From: an uncultured Sulfurovum sp.
GTDB taxonomy: Bacteria > Campylobacterota > Campylobacteria > Campylobacterales > Sulfurovaceae
Direction: 5' to 3'
Assembly: GCA_902727935.1 (NCBI GenBank)
Contig: CACVAX010000011.1
Location: forward strand, 1 to 47,155
DNA length: 47,155 nucleotides
The position numbers and the translations under genes were made by a program. Below are positions 1 through 9,637 of the stretch, in pieces. How positions within the stretch are numbered: position 1 is the stretch's first letter; each line of letters starts with the position of its first letter. The notes under the pieces were generated by a model that saw only the letters and a program-made list of their open reading frames with translations, was not told the DNA's origin and did no database searches.

Positions 1-126
1 AAATATTGTTACTTTATTTTATTTAGTCATTTGAATACTCTTTTCAAATACTCAAATAATTAAACAAAATAGCTCTGTCTTTAAAAAATAGCTTAGACTT
101 CAGCTATTCTTTATAGGATGGTTTTT
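1..126. repeat. Left arm of a 126/127-bp inverted repeat flanking the window
   Basis: The reverse complement of bases 1-126 matches bases 46950-47076 throughout, apart from one extra T in a T-run in the right copy. The arm starts at the first base of the window, so it may extend further left. It lies upstream of carB and contains the hairpin AATAGCT-N8-AGCTATT, which reads as a terminator in the right copy. It has no ORF. It could be a dispersed intergenic element, a recombination substrate for inversion, or an effect of contig ends. The sequence itself cannot decide between these. Confidence 0.9.
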
Positions 127-302
127 GTTTGATTATATCCAAATGGAACTGCCAAGTATACTGATGTGTCAACCCTTTTTAGGACAAAGAAAGAATATCT
201 AAGCATTTATGTTTAAATTTAGCATATCTTCTATCAACCCCAAATTAAGTGCCTTTCTAGTATAATCACAAAATTTTTTTACTACAAAAAGGGTACTTCT
301 TC
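127..302 (+). promoter_or_regulatory. carB upstream region with -10 box
   Basis: This is the gap between the left repeat arm and carB. A clear TATAAT lies at 261-266, about 37 bases before the carB ATG, with a TTAAGT at 245-250 just upstream. I see no riboswitch fold or ORF in the rest. Confidence 0.55.
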
Positions 303-3300
303 ATGCCAAAACGCAACGACATTAAAACTATTTTACTTATCGGTTCTGGGCCAATTGTTATTGGACAGGCTTGTGAATTTGACTATTCTGGAACACAAGC
401 AGCTAAAACACTTAAAGAGTTAGGCTACAGAGTTATTCTTATTAACTCTAATCCAGCAACCATTATGACAGACCCTGAATTTGCTGATAGAACTTATGTA
501 GAGCCAATTACAGCTGAAGTAATCTCTAAAATTATCAAAAAAGAGAATGTAGATGCCATTCTTCCAACCATGGGTGGACAAACAGCACTCAATGCTGCGA
601 TGGAAATGCATGATGCTGGAATGCTTGAAGGCATTGAAATATTGGGTGCTAAACCTGCTGCCATTAAAAAAGGTGAAGATCGTCAAGAGTTTAAAGAAGC
701 GATGATTAAAATTGGTATGGATTTACCAGTTTCAGAATACGCTTATAATATGGAAGAAGCACTTAAAGTGGCTGACCAGATTGGTTTCCCTTTGATTATT
801 AGAGCATCATTCACCATGGCTGGTGGTGGGTCAGGTGTTGCTTACAACATTGACGAATACAAAGAGATTGTTCAAGGTGGACTGGATGCTTCTCCTATTT
901 CTGAAATTTTGATTGAAGAGTCTCTTCTTGGTTGGAAAGAGTACGAGATGGAAGTTATTCGTGACCATAAAGACAACTGTATTATTATCTGTTCTATTGA
1001 AAACTTTGACCCAATGGGGGTGCATACAGGAGACTCCATTACCGTTGCTCCAGCGTTGACATTAACGGACAAAGAGTACCAAAGAATGCGTGATGCTTCA
1101 TTTAAAATTTTACGTGAAGTAGGGGTTGATACTGGGGGATCTAACGTACAGTTCTCCATAAACCCTAAAGATGGTCGTATGATTGTTATTGAGATGAACC
1201 CAAGAGTTTCACGTTCATCAGCTCTAGCTTCAAAAGCGACTGGTTACCCTATTGCTAAAGTAGCAACACTACTTGCTGTTGGATTTACCTTAGATGAAAT
1301 TTCAAATGACATTACAGGCACAGCAGCCTCTTTTGAACCCGTCATTGACTATGTGGTCACAAAAGTGCCTAGATTTACCTTTGAAAAGTTCCCTCAAGCA
1401 GACTCAACACTAAGTACAGCTATGAAATCCGTTGGTGAGGTAATGTCAATTGGTAGAACATTTAAAGAGTCTTTCCAAAAAGCATTGATTTCTCTTGAAA
1501 CAGGTTTAAGTGGGTTTAATCCTATTGACTGTGATGAAGAGACTTTAGTACGTGAGATTAGACGTTCAAATGAAGACCGTGCTTTATACGTGTTTGAAGC
1601 CTTACGAAGAGGAAAATCAGTAGATGAGATTTTTGAATTTTGTAAGATTGACCAGTGGTTCTTGTATCAATTAGAAGAGTTAGTGGCAGTTGAAAAAGCA
1701 ATGGATGTTGCACTTCTTAAAGATGAAGTTCGTATGCGAAAAGTAAAATCTGATGGTTTTTCTGATGTTATGATTGCTGAGTGTATTAACAAAAACGATG
1801 CCATGAGCTTCTCTGAAAATGACATTTACAATGCCAGAGAAAAAATGGGTGTAAGCTTAGAATACAATGAAGTAGATACTTGTGCTGCTGAATTTGAGGC
1901 ATTGACTCCTTATCTTTACTCAACAACGAATATTACAAAACTTCCTGATACTGCAACTTCTGTGAATGTAACGGATGAGAAAAAAGTACTTGTTATTGGT
2001 GGTGGACCAAACAGAATTGGTCAAGGTATTGAGTTTGACTACTGTTGTGTTCACGCTGCCTTTGCATTAGAAGACATGGGTGTTAAGTCAATCATGTATA
2101 ACTGTAACCCAGAAACAGTTTCTACCGATTACGATACATCAGACATTCTTTACTTTGAACCAATTGACTTTGAGCATGTTCGTTCGGTAATTGAGCGCGA
2201 GAATCCAGACGGTGTTATTGTTCACTTTGGTGGGCAAACTCCATTGAAATTAGCTAAGCAGTTAACAGCAATTGGGGCAAACATTTCTGGTACAACGGCT
2301 AAGGTAATTGACCTTGCAGAAGATAGAGAGCTTTTCTCAGACTTTATTAATGACTTAGGACTTAAACAACCAAACAACGACACCGTAGTAGCGAAAGACG
2401 AAGCTGTTATCGTAGCAAATCGTATTGGTTACCCAGTGCTTGTTCGTCCTTCATTTGTACTTGGTGGACGTGGTATGAAGACGGTTTATTCAGATGCTGA
2501 ATTAAAAGCGTATATGGATGAGGCAGTATCTGTGTCGAATGATGCTCCAGTACTTATTGATAAGTTCTTGAATAATGCAATTGAGTTAGATGTAGATGCT
2601 ATTTCAGATGGTAAAGAGGTGTACATTGGTTCGGTGATGCAACACATTGAAGAGGCTGGAATTCACTCTGGTGACTCGGCTTGTGCTTTACCAACTATTT
2701 CTATTTCAGACAAATTACTTGAAGAGATTAAAGAGCAAACAGCTGCCATTGCTATTGGGCTTGGGGTTGTGGGGCTTATGAACATTCAGTATGCCATTTT
2801 TGAAGATGAGGTTTACCTTATTGAGGTAAACCCAAGAGCTTCAAGAACGGTTCCATTTGTTTCAAAAGCAACGGGTGTCCCTTTGGCAAAAGTTGCTACT
2901 AGAGTGATGATTCAAGGGGATTTAAGAGAAGCCTTGAAGTTTTACGACAACTTTAATGTGGTGAATTTTGACAAAAAAATTATGGAGCCAAATCTTAAAG
3001 GGCATGTGGCTGTTAAAGAAGCTGTATTCCCATTCAACAAGCTTCCAGGAGCTGACTTATTACTTGGACCTGAGATGAAATCGACAGGTGAAGTAATGGG
3101 TATTTCTGACAACTTCGGAATGTCATTTGCTAAGAGTCAGTTTGCAGCGAAAAACAACATTCCATTAGAAGGGAAACTCTTCTTGTCACTTTCAAGTTCA
3201 GATAAAGAAGAAGCAGCCCAAATTGGAAAGTCATTTGTTGATTTAGGATTTGAAATTTATGCTACATCAGGAACGCATAAAGTTTTAAAAGCAGCAGGGG

Positions 3301-3569
3301 TAAGCTCAAACAAAGTACTTAAAATCTCTGAAGGTCGTCCAAACATTGATGACATGATTAAAAACAAAGAGATTACCTTGGCGATTAACACTTCTAATGA
3401 GCAGGGTGCAAAGATTGATGGTAAGAAAATCCGTCAATCAGTATTACGTGAGAATGTGGCATATTTTACGACCATTGCAGCAGCCAAAGCAACAGCACTG
3501 GCAATTAAAGAGCTTAAAGCTTCGAACGGTGAGTTGGAGCCTAAAGCGTTACAAGACTACTTAAACTAA
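303..3569 (+). CDS. carB: Carbamoyl-phosphate synthase large subunit
   Basis: CarB makes carbamoyl phosphate from bicarbonate, glutamine-derived ammonia and two ATP, for pyrimidine and arginine synthesis in the cytosol. The 1088-aa length is normal for the family. The internal duplication is visible: [14 protein letters not shown] near the N terminus and [14 protein letters not shown] near residue 570 open the two homologous synthetase halves. Each half has an ATP-grasp domain (about 128-320 and 674-865), with [19 protein letters not shown] and [19 protein letters not shown] as matching segments. The last ~140 residues are the MGS-like allosteric domain. The carA glutaminase subunit is not in the window. 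The downstream DUF2461 gene starts 9 bases after the stop. Start: the ATG at 303 behind a weak AAGGG. Confidence 0.98.
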   Translation: MPKRNDIKTILLIGSGPIVIGQACEFDYSGTQAAKTLKELGYRVILINSNPATIMTDPEFADRTYVEPITAEVISKIIKKENVDAILPTMGGQTALNAAMEMHDAGMLEGIEILGAKPAAIKKGEDRQEFKEAMIKIGMDLPVSEYAYNMEEALKVADQIGFPLIIRASFTMAGGGSGVAYNIDEYKEIVQGGLDASPISEILIEESLLGWKEYEMEVIRDHKDNCIIICSIENFDPMGVHTGDSITVAPALTLTDKEYQRMRDASFKILREVGVDTGGSNVQFSINPKDGRMIVIEMNPRVSRSSALASKATGYPIAKVATLLAVGFTLDEISNDITGTAASFEPVIDYVVTKVPRFTFEKFPQADSTLSTAMKSVGEVMSIGRTFKESFQKALISLETGLSGFNPIDCDEETLVREIRRSNEDRALYVFEALRRGKSVDEIFEFCKIDQWFLYQLEELVAVEKAMDVALLKDEVRMRKVKSDGFSDVMIAECINKNDAMSFSENDIYNAREKMGVSLEYNEVDTCAAEFEALTPYLYSTTNITKLPDTATSVNVTDEKKVLVIGGGPNRIGQGIEFDYCCVHAAFALEDMGVKSIMYNCNPETVSTDYDTSDILYFEPIDFEHVRSVIERENPDGVIVHFGGQTPLKLAKQLTAIGANISGTTAKVIDLAEDRELFSDFINDLGLKQPNNDTVVAKDEAVIVANRIGYPVLVRPSFVLGGRGMKTVYSDAELKAYMDEAVSVSNDAPVLIDKFLNNAIELDVDAISDGKEVYIGSVMQHIEEAGIHSGDSACALPTISISDKLLEEIKEQTAAIAIGLGVVGLMNIQYAIFEDEVYLIEVNPRASRTVPFVSKATGVPLAKVATRVMIQGDLREALKFYDNFNVVNFDKKIMEPNLKGHVAVKEAVFPFNKLPGADLLLGPEMKSTGEVMGISDNFGMSFAKSQFAAKNNIPLEGKLFLSLSSSDKEEAAQIGKSFVDLGFEIYATSGTHKVLKAAGVSSNKVLKISEGRPNIDDMIKNKEITLAINTSNEQGAKIDGKKIRQSVLRENVAYFTTIAAAKATALAIKELKASNGELEPKALQDYLN

Positions 3570-3578
3570 GGTCTTAGC

Positions 3579-4277
3579 TTGTCAAATGAAATTATCTTTA
3601 AAGGCTTTCCTAAAGAAGGTTTGGACTTTATGGATGAGATTGTTTTAAACAACTCAAAAGAGTGGCTCGATGCTAATCGTGACCGTTATGACCAATACAT
3701 TGTTGCGCCCAACAAAGCTTACGTGGCTGAGATGGGTGAACATCTTCAAATTTTAGTACCCACTATTAATGCCATTCCTAAAATAAATAAATCGCTTTAT
3801 AAAATTTACCGTGATGCTCGTTACCATTTAGATGACCCTATTAAAACACGTATAGGTATTATCTTTTGGCAAGGAAACACACATAGAATGCAGAGTTCTT
3901 CTTTTTACATGCATTATGACTCTAAAGAAGTTTTTGTAGCTACGGGTATACGTAATTTTAAGCCACCTCTTTTGGCTATTTATCGAGAGTACATTCAAGA
4001 CAAAGATCGAAGAGCTGAACTTCATAAGATAGTGGAAGCGTTAAAAGCTAAGGGCTATCAATTTCCTGAACCAGCATATAAAAGATACCCAAGAGGTTTT
4101 GACAAAGATGATACTCATGTTTATCTGTCGCTTTTTCGTTCCATGTATGCTTTTACGACTTATGTACCTGATGAAGCGTTTCATTCTGAGAAGATTATCT
4201 ATAAAAATTTTAAAATTTATGAAGATATGCTGCCATTGCAGGAATGGGTTTATGGCTTAACTTTGTATGGGGTGTAA
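3579..4277 (+). CDS. DUF2461 (TIGR02453-type) family protein
   Basis: This 232-aa cytosolic protein has the full-length features of the DUF2461 family: an N-terminal FKGFPKEGLDFMDEIVLNNSKEWLDANR segment (given here only as a landmark at residues 8-35), then KSLYKIYRDARY and an aromatic-rich C-terminal half. The family has no established biochemical role. The start is TTG at 3579, with AAGG overlapping the end of carB 9-12 bases upstream, so it is probably co-transcribed with carB. It converges with nspC, leaving one base between the two stop codons. Confidence 0.85.
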   Translation: MSNEIIFKGFPKEGLDFMDEIVLNNSKEWLDANRDRYDQYIVAPNKAYVAEMGEHLQILVPTINAIPKINKSLYKIYRDARYHLDDPIKTRIGIIFWQGNTHRMQSSSFYMHYDSKEVFVATGIRNFKPPLLAIYREYIQDKDRRAELHKIVEALKAKGYQFPEPAYKRYPRGFDKDDTHVYLSLFRSMYAFTTYVPDEAFHSEKIIYKNFKIYEDMLPLQEWVYGLTLYGV

Positions 4278-4278
4278 C

Positions 4279-5409
4279 TTAGGAGAGTCTATCCTTAAAA
4301 TCCTTATATCCAAACTCTCGAACCACTTCTATAGACCCATTTAAACGTTCTATGACAATGGATGGCAAAGGAACGCCATTGAAAGTTGTGGCTTTCACCA
4401 TAGTGTAGTGCATTTGATCTTCAAAGATGACTTGGTCACCTATCTGTAATGGTTTGTCAAAAGAGTAGTCACCCATAACATCACCAGCTAAACAAGTGTT
4501 TCCAGCTAATCTATAGGTATGTTTCTTTTCACTAGCTTTCCCACTGTTTCTAACATCTGCTCGGTAAGGCATGATGATGGTGTCAGGCATTTGAGCTTCA
4601 GCTGAGGTATCGAGTATGGCAATCTCCATGCCGTTGTTAACAATGTCCAGTACAGAAGTAACCAATGTTCCTGTTTCCCATCCTACAGCTTCACCGGGTT
4701 CTAGGTAGACTTCTAGGTGAGGGTATTTGGTTTTGAAGTTGTTTAAAATGTTGATGAGTTTCTCTACGTCATAACCTTTACGGGTAATGTGGTGACCTCC
4801 ACCAAAGTTGACCCATTTGAGTTTACTTAGATACTCTCCAAATTTTTCTTCAAAAGCTTCTAAAACATTTTCAAGGGCTAAGGAGTCTTGTTCACAAAGT
4901 GCATGAAAATGAAAACCATCAATACTTTTTCCAATTTCACTTATAAGTAATCTATCAAAATTAGCAATGATCGTTCCCAAACGCGAATAGATTCCACAAG
5001 GATTGTAAAGTTCCACAGGTGCTTCAGAGTACTCAGGGTTTACACGTAAGCCTAAAGAGATGTTGGGATTGTGCTTTTTAGCTAGAGCCGAAAAACGTTG
5101 AAACTGAGAAGGAGAATTAAAAACAAGATGATGGGAGATTTTAGCTATTTTTTCAATGTCTTCCTCTTTAAAAGCAGGGCTGTAGGTATGGGTTTCTTTT
5201 TGGAATGTTTCGTGTGATAGTTTAGCTTCATGCAGTCCAGAGGCACAACATCCATCAAGGTATTGTGAAACTAAGGGAAAGCTTTTCCAAAGAGCGTAGC
5301 CTTTTAGGGCTAGTAAGATTTTTACTTCTGTTTCATTTTTAATATGGGCTAAGGTTTTTAGGTTTTGTTCTAGGAGTTTTTCTTCTAGTAGCCAGTAGGG
5401 GGTTTGCAT
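4279..5409 (-). CDS. nspC: Carboxynorspermidine/carboxyspermidine decarboxylase
   Basis: NspC is a PLP-dependent fold-III (alanine racemase-like) decarboxylase that performs the last step of the alternative spermidine/norspermidine pathway (carboxy(nor)spermidine to (nor)spermidine plus CO2). At 376 aa it is full length. The PLP lysine is K36 in LLALKGYAL. The glycine loop is WVNFGGGHHITRKGYD, the second active-site part is LEPGEAVGWETG, and the catalytic Cys is in NTCLAGDVMGDYSF near residue 305. The partner dehydrogenase (carboxynorspermidine synthase) is not in the window. It is transcribed towards the carB/DUF2461 pair and is divergent from the membrane protein at 5503. Confidence 0.95.
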   Translation of the reverse strand: MQTPYWLLEEKLLEQNLKTLAHIKNETEVKILLALKGYALWKSFPLVSQYLDGCCASGLHEAKLSHETFQKETHTYSPAFKEEDIEKIAKISHHLVFNSPSQFQRFSALAKKHNPNISLGLRVNPEYSEAPVELYNPCGIYSRLGTIIANFDRLLISEIGKSIDGFHFHALCEQDSLALENVLEAFEEKFGEYLSKLKWVNFGGGHHITRKGYDVEKLINILNNFKTKYPHLEVYLEPGEAVGWETGTLVTSVLDIVNNGMEIAILDTSAEAQMPDTIIMPYRADVRNSGKASEKKHTYRLAGNTCLAGDVMGDYSFDKPLQIGDQVIFEDQMHYTMVKATTFNGVPLPSIVIERLNGSIEVVREFGYKDFKDRLS

Positions 5410-5466
5410 TTCATTGCCTTATGGGTGAATCTATTTAGAAATATACCTTTTTATAGATAAAATTGA

Positions 5467-5472
5467 TATAAT
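5467..5472 (+). promoter_or_regulatory. Likely -10 box for the coaX-hisG gene group
   Basis: TATAAT lies 30 bases before the ATG at 5503, in the divergent gap with nspC. No clear -35 box is seen, as is usual in this phylum. Confidence 0.5.
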
Positions 5473-5502
5473 TTAGAAAATAAAATTAAAGGTTTAGAAT
5501 AG

Positions 5503-5979
5503 ATGTATTTTATAAATATTAAGCAGTTAAAAGAAGATATTATTAACGATGACTTTGGGGAAGGGAAACAATTTATTTATTTTTTTGTTTTTCTTGTTTT
5601 AAATACCATATTCTTCGAATTAGGTGTTTTGATACCTGCAGAAGAGGCTACTTTCTTAGATTACTTTGATTCTATCTTTCTAATTATATCTACTTTAGTA
5701 GGTACGTATTTTATGTATAAAGGAAATACTTCTGAAAAAGGAAAAGATTTCATAGGACGTTATTTTGCAATTACCTGGGTAGTATTTATTAGATTGATAA
5801 TTCCGTTGTTTATAACTTCTTTTATACTTCTTGTTGCATATTCATATATTGATGTTATTTCAGATTTTTATTTAGATGTATTAGTGTCTTTGATATTTTC
5901 TATCTATATTGTTTTAGGATATTTTTATTCATATAAACATATTGTAGATATTAATAAAAGAATGATTATAGAGCAGTAG
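5503..5979 (+). CDS. Small inner-membrane protein of unknown function
   Basis: I do not recognise this 158-aa protein. By eye it has four hydrophobic segments (about residues 24-43, 56-72, 88-112 and 124-143) after a charged, cytosolic-looking N terminus (LKEDIINDDFGEGK). No catalytic motif is visible. It ends one base before the TTG start of coaX, so it is very likely co-transcribed with coaX and hisG, which gives no functional clue. It has more ATA/AGA codons than hisG downstream. Confidence 0.8.
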   Translation: MYFINIKQLKEDIINDDFGEGKQFIYFFVFLVLNTIFFELGVLIPAEEATFLDYFDSIFLIISTLVGTYFMYKGNTSEKGKDFIGRYFAITWVVFIRLIIPLFITSFILLVAYSYIDVISDFYLDVLVSLIFSIYIVLGYFYSYKHIVDINKRMIIEQ

Positions 5980-5980
5980 A

Positions 5981-6604
5981 TTGTTACTAGCCGACATAGG
6001 AAACACCCGAATACATATTTATAATGGAAAAGAAGTAATTCATCTTAGCCATGAAGAAGCTCTTAAAAATTATAAAGATAAAAAACTAAAATACATCACA
6101 GTAAAACATCAGCTCAAAGAAGAGCTTAAAGCTTTCGAGAATTGGGAAGATATCTCAAAATTAATGCAAATAGAAAATGAGTATGATACCATGGGAATAG
6201 ACCGTAAAGCGATGTGCTTGTCGCATAAAAATGGAATCTTTGTGAGTGCTGGTTCAGCAATTACGGTGGATGTGGTAGAAGAGGGTCATTATGTGGGTGG
6301 TTTTCTTTTACCAGGGTTAAAAGCGTATATAGATGCTTATGCTAATATCTCTCCTGCTTTGGCTACAGCGTTAAATGGTGACATTTCTTTAGAAGCATTA
6401 CCTAAGACAACCAGAGATGGGATAAGTTTTGGTATAATCGCGTCCATAAAATTGCTCATAGAAAAGTATCAATCAGATAAAAAGCTTTATATATCAGGTG
6501 GAGATGGTGAATTCCTTTCTACTTTTTTTGAAAATGCCCAGTTTGATGAAACATTAATATTTCAGGGCATTAAGAACGCATTAGAAAAGGTAGAAATATG
6601 TTAA
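5981..6604 (+). CDS. coaX: Type III pantothenate kinase
   Basis: CoaX phosphorylates pantothenate in the first committed step of coenzyme A synthesis and belongs to the ASKHA fold. The N-terminal phosphate loop DIGNTR is at residues 5-10. SAGSAITVDVVEEGHYVGGFLLPGL contains the catalytic Asp and the GG-LLPG loop near residues 88-112. YISGGDGE near residue 170 is the adenosine motif. At 207 aa it is shorter than the ~250 aa typical of other phyla but keeps all motifs. The start is TTG at 5981, because the conserved DIGNTR lies only four residues inside. It overlaps the hisG start by 7 bases. Confidence 0.92.
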   Translation: MLLADIGNTRIHIYNGKEVIHLSHEEALKNYKDKKLKYITVKHQLKEELKAFENWEDISKLMQIENEYDTMGIDRKAMCLSHKNGIFVSAGSAITVDVVEEGHYVGGFLLPGLKAYIDAYANISPALATALNGDISLEALPKTTRDGISFGIIASIKLLIEKYQSDKKLYISGGDGEFLSTFFENAQFDETLIFQGIKNALEKVEIC

Positions 6605-7218
6605 CAGTAGCACTTCCAAAAGGAAGAATTGCAGAAGAGACTTTGGAGATTTTTGCTGAAATCTTCGGTGGAGAGTTCAAGTTTGAAGGTCGTGAACTCA
6701 TAATGGAAGTGGGAAATTTCCGTTTTTTAAACGTAAGAAACCAAGATGTACCAACCTATGTTGAGCATGGTTCAGCAGACATTGGTGTGGTTGGATTGGA
6801 TGTGATTACTGAAAAAGAGTTAGACATTGTCACGCTTTTGGACATGCAGATGGGAAAATGTAAAGTTTCCATTGGAATTAAAAACGAAGATGAACTTGAC
6901 TGGTCAAAGCCAAACATTAAAATAGCCACTAAAATGGTAAATATTACCGAGCAGTATTTTGCTAAAAAAGCTGTTGGTGTTGAGATTATTAAGCTTTATG
7001 GTTCTATTGAATTAGCACCTCTTGTTGGTTTGGCAGATGCAATTGTGGACATTGTTGAAACAGGGGCTACCATGAGAGAAAATGGACTTAAAGTAGCCGA
7101 AGACATTATGGATTCTTCGGTTCACCTTATTGCGAACAAAAATGCTTATTATGCAAAGAAAAATGAAGTGTTAGACCTTTATGAAAAAATAAACGCTGTG
7201 GTGAAAAGCCGTGTCTAA
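6598..7218 (+). CDS. hisG: ATP phosphoribosyltransferase, short form
   Basis: HisG couples ATP and PRPP in the first step of histidine synthesis. The protein begins MLTVALPKGRI, has the VPTYVEHGSADIGVVGLDV segment, and carries the PRPP-binding DIVETGATMRENGL near residue 155. At 206 aa it is the short HisG_S form, lacking the ~80-residue C-terminal regulatory domain. Known short forms work as a hetero-octamer with HisZ, a HisRS-like protein, and no hisZ lies in this window. It overlaps coaX upstream and the methyltransferase downstream by 8 bases. Confidence 0.95.
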   Translation: MLTVALPKGRIAEETLEIFAEIFGGEFKFEGRELIMEVGNFRFLNVRNQDVPTYVEHGSADIGVVGLDVITEKELDIVTLLDMQMGKCKVSIGIKNEDELDWSKPNIKIATKMVNITEQYFAKKAVGVEIIKLYGSIELAPLVGLADAIVDIVETGATMRENGLKVAEDIMDSSVHLIANKNAYYAKKNEVLDLYEKINAVVKSRV

Positions 7219-7906
7219 TGCTTTAGACCTTTATGCAAAGGTTGAAGACTTATTAGGTGTGACAGAAGTTACGCCTATTTTAAATGAACATTACCATGAG
7301 ACATTAGAGAAACTAGAGTTTAAAACCTTACTTGATGTAGGTTGTGGTTCTGGTGGCTTTTTGATGGAACTCGCTCAAAAAAATCCAGAAGTACAGACTT
7401 TGGGAATTGACCTTAGCCCTGTTATGGTTGAAATGACCAAAGCAAAAGGTTTGAATGCCGAGTGCATTGACCTTTGTAAACTGGAAGGTAAGTTTGAGGT
7501 GATAACAGCCATATTTGACATGGTGAATTATTTAGACAAAAAGCATCTAAAACGTTTTTTGAGATGTATCGAAGAACATCTTGAAGAGGGTGGTCACTTT
7601 TTGTTTGACATAAATACACTCTTTGCCTTTAAAGTTGTGGCAGCTGGTTCTTTCATTAAAGATTCTGACAATCGTTTTTTAACCATTGACTCTGATTACG
7701 ATGAAGAGGCTGCTGAGTATTACATGGATTTTACCCTTTTTGAAAAAGAGGGCGAGGCTTATGTGAAAAGCCAAGAGGCGATTACGCAGTATTTTTACAA
7801 AGTCAATGAAATTCAGAAGTTAACGAAGATGAAGTTGGTCTCTAAAAAGGCTATTTCGATTTATTCAAATGAGTCAGAGAAGTTTTATTTGGTTTTTAAG
7901 AAGTAG
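7211..7906 (+). CDS. Class I SAM-dependent methyltransferase
   Basis: This 231-aa cytosolic protein has a Rossmann-type SAM-binding fold. Motif I is LLDVGCGSGGFLMELA (about residues 40-55) and the acidic ribose-binding end of beta2 is LGIDLSPVMVEMTKAKG. VITAIFDMVNYL fits motif IV. The substrate is not predictable, though the general shape fits small-molecule methyltransferases of the Methyltransf_25/11 group. The start is GTG at 7211 inside hisG, so translation is probably coupled. Its stop codon lies within the left arm of the terminator hairpin. Confidence 0.88.
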   Translation: MSNALDLYAKVEDLLGVTEVTPILNEHYHETLEKLEFKTLLDVGCGSGGFLMELAQKNPEVQTLGIDLSPVMVEMTKAKGLNAECIDLCKLEGKFEVITAIFDMVNYLDKKHLKRFLRCIEEHLEEGGHFLFDINTLFAFKVVAAGSFIKDSDNRFLTIDSDYDEEAAEYYMDFTLFEKEGEAYVKSQEAITQYFYKVNEIQKLTKMKLVSKKAISIYSNESEKFYLVFKK

Positions 7907-7937
7907 GTTTTGTTAAAAGTCTATTTTAAAACCTACT
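7902..7937. terminator. Bidirectional terminator hairpin
   Basis: AGTAGGTTTT (7902-7911) pairs perfectly with AAAACCTACT (7928-7937) across a 16-base loop, between two convergent genes. It runs A/T-rich on both sides. Confidence 0.6.
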
Positions 7938-7988
7938 AAAAGTGAGTAGAAATAACACAGTTTATATTTTTTATAAAATTTAATTAGC

Positions 7989-8399
7989 CTACCATTTACG
8001 TAGTTCTACATGGCATTTTAGACATTCTCCAGCAATTCTTTCATAGGCTTGAAGAGCTTGTCTTGGGTCATTATCTGCAAAACGTTCTTCAATATCATCA
8101 GCTCTACGTGTAATTTTACTTTTAATTCTTTTTGTCATTTTTACATTGTTTCTTAACCATCTTTCAAAAACATCTTTATCAGTAATTTCCTCACTTGTTG
8201 GTCCAATCTTAACGACAGTTTCTTTAAGTGTTTTTACACCATCTTTAACGATGTCTAGGTTGTTATAAAAGAACCCTGCTTGTATATCCTGCATGGCTTG
8301 AGCCATTTTTTGCATATCTTCAATTCTTTCTCCTTGTGTGTACGCATTGACAGAGCTAAAGCTGAACATTAGCGTAGGTATTAGTAATAGTTTTTTCAT
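7989..8399 (-). CDS. Periplasmic cytochrome c (c'/c-556-like, C-terminal heme)
   Basis: This 136-aa protein has a signal peptide (MKKLLLIPTLMFSFSSVNA, cut near residue 19) and a single heme-binding CLKCH at residues 126-130, six residues from the C terminus. The rest is predicted all-helical. One heme in the last helix of a small helical bundle is the layout of class II cytochromes c (c' and c-556). The axial Met or its absence cannot be assigned without alignment. An AAGGA lies 8 bases before the ATG, with a TATACT -10 on the minus strand at 8432-8437. It is a single-gene unit that could carry electrons or bind NO. Confidence 0.82.
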   Translation of the reverse strand: MKKLLLIPTLMFSFSSVNAYTQGERIEDMQKMAQAMQDIQAGFFYNNLDIVKDGVKTLKETVVKIGPTSEEITDKDVFERWLRNNVKMTKRIKSKITRRADDIEERFADNDPRQALQAYERIAGECLKCHVELRKW

Positions 8400-8620
8400 A
8401 ATTGTTATCCTTTTTACTTGAACTTATAATCAGTATAACAGATTATTCATCAGCTAGTAACTTTAAGATTTAATTTCGCTACTTGTTTTTGCATTAAATT
8501 ACTATTATCAACACTCTTATGAGAAGTATAATTTTATATTATTCATTTCTATCTTACTTAAGTATGATATTAAATAATAGATACTATAATCTCTTGATAA
8601 CTATTTAGAAGGACATATGT
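8400..8620. promoter_or_regulatory. Divergent promoter region between cytochrome c and the first 11-mer repeat gene
   Basis: This 221-bp AT-rich gap holds a minus-strand TATACT (8432-8437) for the cytochrome and a plus-strand TATAAT at 8585-8590 for the gene at 8621. TTAAGT lies at 8558-8563, 27 bases before that TATAAT, the same spacing as at the three paralogous promoters. No ORF is visible. Confidence 0.6.
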
Positions 8621-9448
8621 ATGAAAAAAATCGTAATTTTAAGTGCTGTAACGGCTGCACTATTAACAACTGCTTCGGCTGAATTCTCTTTTGGAGACAT
8701 GTTTAAAGACATGAAAGAAGCTGCAACTTCAATGAGTAAAGATGCTAAAGATTCAGTAGCATCAGTAAAAGACGGTGTGGTTGAAACATCAAAGTCGGCA
8801 GAAAGAACAGTAACGAATGTAAGTTCTGATGTAAAAGATTCTTCAGTAAAAGTTTCTGATGATTTAAAAACTGCAGAAGTTTCTACTTCTAAAGATTCAA
8901 GAGATTCACTTGTTGAAGTATCTGGAGATACTAAAGATGCTATCACTAACACCACTAAAGATATCAAAGATGGTGCGACTGTTGCTTCTAAAGATATTAA
9001 AGATGCATCAGTAGCTATTTCTAAAGATGTTAATGATGCGACAAAAACAGTTTCGGCTGATAGTACTAAGAATGTAACAACTGTTTCTACAGAAGCAACT
9101 AAAAGTGTGACAACTGTCTCTGATGATGCTACATCAACTGCTAAAACAGCTTCTACTGATGTATCTGATTCTGTAAAATCTACAACAGATTCAGTAACAG
9201 ATGCTACAAAAACAGCTACAAAAGAAGCTGGTGTTGCTGCTAAAGATGTAACGACTGCTGCAAATGACTCTGTAAAAACAGCGACTACTTCTGTAACAGA
9301 TGCTACAAAAACAGCTACTACAGATGCTAAAGAAACTGTTAATACAGTAACAAAAGAAGCTGGAACAAGTGTAAAAACTGTTTCTGAAGATGTATCTGAT
9401 ACTTCTAAAACAGCTATTGACGCTGTTGAAGACGACGACAAAAAATAG
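8621..9448 (+). CDS. Secreted 11-residue-repeat (LEA/apolipoprotein-like) protein, copy A
   Basis: This is the first of four tandem paralogues (275 aa). A signal peptide (MKKIVILSAVTAALLTTASA) is followed by EFSFGD, and then the whole mature chain splits into 22 ungapped 11-residue units, for example VKDSSVKVSDD, VTDATKTATKE and AGTSVKTVSED, ending VEDDDKK. The unit consensus is about [A/V]-K-[D/x]-[S/A]-[V/A]-K-[T/x]-[V/A]-[S/T]-x-[D/E]. This fits an amphipathic helix with hendecad periodicity, as in LEA proteins, synucleins and apolipoproteins. There is no Cys, Trp or Pro in the repeat region. The function is unknown; a stress-protective or membrane/surface-coating role is inference. It is closest to the copy at 10659, including the sequence just after the stop. 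Confidence 0.9.
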   Translation: MKKIVILSAVTAALLTTASAEFSFGDMFKDMKEAATSMSKDAKDSVASVKDGVVETSKSAERTVTNVSSDVKDSSVKVSDDLKTAEVSTSKDSRDSLVEVSGDTKDAITNTTKDIKDGATVASKDIKDASVAISKDVNDATKTVSADSTKNVTTVSTEATKSVTTVSDDATSTAKTASTDVSDSVKSTTDSVTDATKTATKEAGVAAKDVTTAANDSVKTATTSVTDATKTATTDAKETVNTVTKEAGTSVKTVSEDVSDTSKTAIDAVEDDDKK

Positions 9449-9463
9449 TCTTCCATCTTTTTT

Positions 9464-9503
9464 AAACTAAGTTAGCAAAATTATTTTTGGCTAGCTTAGT
9501 TTT
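9464..9503 (+). terminator. Rho-independent terminator after copy A
   Basis: AAACTAAGTTAGC...AAAA pairs with TTTTGGCTAGCTTAGTTT with one mismatch and a short loop, and is followed by a T-rich tail. This makes copy A a monocistronic unit. Confidence 0.75.
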
Positions 9504-9571
9504 TCTATTTTTTACTTTATTTCCCCCAATTTAAATATACTATTGTTAGTTAATATTATGTATCTTTATTA

Positions 9572-9606
9572 TTTTAAGTTATTTAAAATAAACTTAAAGT
9601 TATAAT
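9572..9606 (+). promoter_or_regulatory. Promoter of copy B: TTTTAAGTTAT and TATAAT
   Basis: TTTTAAGTTAT (9572-9582) lies exactly 29 bases (start to start) before TATAAT (9601-9606). The same pair and spacing occur before the copies at 10659 and 11720. TTTAAGTNTT is, as I recall it, the -35-region consensus described for Campylobacter vegetative promoters. Confidence 0.7.
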
Positions 9607-9637
9607 GCTCAAATTTTAAAAGACAAGAGGATTTATG

